NCBI GenBank assembly: GCA_003344405.1
Contig: NOWV01000083.1
Location: forward strand, 124,001 to 188,000
DNA from: Trichoplax sp. H2
Lineage: Eukaryota; Placozoa; Uniplacotomia; Trichoplacea
Reading direction: 5' to 3'
Length of the DNA stretch: 64,000 nt
Under the pieces are notes generated by a model. The model ran no database searches and was not told the DNA's origin. It worked only from the letters and a program-made list of their open reading frames with translations. Shown here piece by piece: positions 49,739 through 64,000 of the stretch (position 1 is the first letter of the stretch; each line of letters starts with the position of its first letter). The translations under genes and the position numbers were made by a program.

Positions 49739-50184
49739 AGTAGAACTCTCGCTCGTTCTATTTTATCGCCTATCGTTGTGTAAAATGTTTATTTCATTGA
49801 ATTGAATCTAATTTAACCCTGATTATGTACAAGGGCTGCAAATCAATAGTTCACAACTACTGTATTCACGAGAGTACTACATAGGATGATAAGAGTAGAT
49901 GTACAGTACTAATGAATTAATGATACAACAGCTATATATTATTATGAAGTGTATGTTTTAGCATCATTACAAGCTAATTTCATTTGGCCATGGGAAGGGT
50001 ATTCGATAAAAACTGTTACAAATGCTGGATTACTTGTCCCTGACTTTTGAGTAGCTCGCCTATCCCCACGCCTTGACTCGAAGTTGACTCCGGGTATCAT
50101 GCCTTTATAAACACCTGTACGGTAACATCGATATTTTTAAATTTTGAAAAGTAATACCGTACTGTACTATCGTTATTATGTCGG

Positions 50185-50338
50185 AACATTACAAGGAAAC
50201 AGGAAACGTTTGCTCATTGGCCTGACATTCATGGGCGAGGCATCATTACAAGAAAGCAAGAAAACGTTTGTTCAATGGCCTAATCCCCACGATTTTCCTA
50301 GCTATGCCAATGAGTTCTTGTTTTCTTGTAATGATGCC
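50185..50338. repeat. Foldback / MITE-like element with repeated 40-bp arms
   Basis: The arm at 50239-50262 (GGCATCATTACAAGAAAGCA...) is matched in inverted orientation at 50315-50338 with one mismatch in 24, around a spacer of 52 bp. A diverged direct copy of the same arm (ACATTACAAGGAAACAGGAA) begins at 50185, and a short relative (GCATCATTACAAGC) lies near 49961. This arrangement suggests a non-autonomous inverted-repeat transposon remnant. The open frame 50144-50347 spans it and is not considered real. Confidence 0.6.
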
Positions 50339-51491
50339 CCGACATAATCGTTACACGTTGCTATTTTAGGATCAAAATTGTGGTCTAAATTACTGTATTA
50401 CACCCACAGTACAATACGAATACACTAAATTCGTAACATGGTTTTTAATATAGGACGTTGAGAGGTTGTTATGCGATTGTTACTGAACGTTAAGTTTTTA
50501 CCCGATGGGTGACAGGTACTGTATTTGTACAGATGAACGGCAACGGCTTTACCGGCGGCCAAGCCATACCGTAGATCAGTGTTCTGCAGAGCTCGATGAC
50601 ATGGATGAGGTCATTAACGAGCATTGAAAGCTAATTGAGCTCGCCATTTAATCAAGGCATTGGACAGAATGTATTTTGGACTAGTCGGCTCGATGGTTAA
50701 TTGATCTAAACTTGAAATCGTCTGACCTTATAAATTCGAACAATATCAACAGTACTTGTGTGTACAGCATTTAAGATAACTTTGCAATAATGTTCACAGC
50801 GCTACAAGTGGTCTTAGTGTCATTTATTCGAATGCTGTTCGTTGTCGTACCAAACAAAACTAGTACACAAACACAATTTTACTCCCATATATGTACAATA
50901 TAAGAAGACCGTGTATCATGACCGAAGCAAACGAACTACTGTATAATATTCACAAATAATAAAATGAAGTATAATTTCTGCCGCATTTTCTCATTTTCAA
51001 ACAGCCCAAAAAGGAGAATATCTAAATTTTTCATTCATAGTAGTACACATACATCAAACATAGTATGTATATAGACCATGCTCTAGGACACAGCTCTTAA
51101 ATAAATACATACTACAGTAAGGTTTATAAAATAAAACAAAATAATAGCATATACGCTCTGAACTTGTATCAATTGTACAATATCTATTTCATGGTAACAC
51201 AATTTGGTAACCTCAACTTAAGGCTTTTATATCAATGTGCAAAGGTAGCCCTAGGATGTTTACTGGGACGACTTTAAAGAAAGTCTAGCTAACATCACAA
51301 TATAAGCTACATTTTTAGAAAATAATACTTTCGATTTTAACAATCTGCTACTGTATATACTGTATACAAACTTTAAAGAATTACATATTAGATGAATGAC
51401 AGTCAATACTTGCAGCTGGGCACCATTATACACGTATGCACATATAAATATTTGCAGATCTGCAAATACATCTGCATGAAAGACTTTTAAA
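50339..51491. other. Intergenic region between AKAP10 5' flank and NF1 3' end
   Basis: A locally GC-richer patch at about 50525-50690 has two overlapping protein-like short frames. One begins at an ATG near 50506 and reads MGDRYCICTDERQRLYRRPS and onward to a stop at about 50628. The rest is AT-rich, and part is probably the NF1 3' untranslated region (51491 downward). No gene is assigned. Confidence 0.4.

Positions 51492-64000
<12,509 letters not shown>

Overview
This window is nuclear DNA from an animal. It is AT-rich, with intron-dense genes whose exons splice in frame on GT-AG junctions to give proteins that run the full length of animal families. The set includes a neurofibromin, a Mondo-type bHLHZip factor, XBP1 with an IRE1-type intron, AKAP10 and the major vault protein. 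Introns are mostly 50-150 bp, gene spacing is about 7-8 kb, and gene structures are close to vertebrate ones. This suggests an early-branching metazoan. A placozoan is my best guess, but a sponge or cnidarian cannot be excluded from sequence alone. No tRNA, rRNA, CRISPR array, prokaryotic or viral gene was seen.

Layout, left to right: a tandem repeat rich in GTAC (1-1280); AIP co-chaperone (+, 1400-3744); remnants or exons of a FUNDC-like mitophagy-receptor gene (-, about 4857-5877); XBP1 (-, 6608-8628) with a 20-nt unconventional intron; a duplicated block of about 2 kb split by a 20-N assembly gap (8478-12380); major vault protein (+, 12715-16531); Mondo/MLXIP (+, 18342-24131); SPT4 (-, 26929-28805) head to head with a C19orf53/UPF0390 gene (+, 29215-30168); a protein combining Tudor, PHD and MYND domains (+, 33929-40436); AKAP10 (-, 45020-49098); and the 3' portion of neurofibromin (-, 51492 to beyond the right edge).

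The genes do not form an operon. Several share themes: stress and ER signalling (XBP1, AIP), nutrient-responsive transcription (Mondo), transcription elongation and chromatin (SPT4, Tudor-PHD-MYND), and Ras/PKA signalling scaffolds (NF1, AKAP10).

Two results stand out. The first is a complete IRE1-XBP1 unconventional splice module that can be read directly from the sequence. The second is a family of self-complementary (GTACW)n arrays. These lie within about 0.1-0.7 kb upstream of every gene start found here, and in some first introns. They are essentially absent from 3' flanks, later introns and the whole 12.5 kb NF1 body. Many long open frames in the window, with translations such as TVQYCTVQY, are only translations of these arrays.
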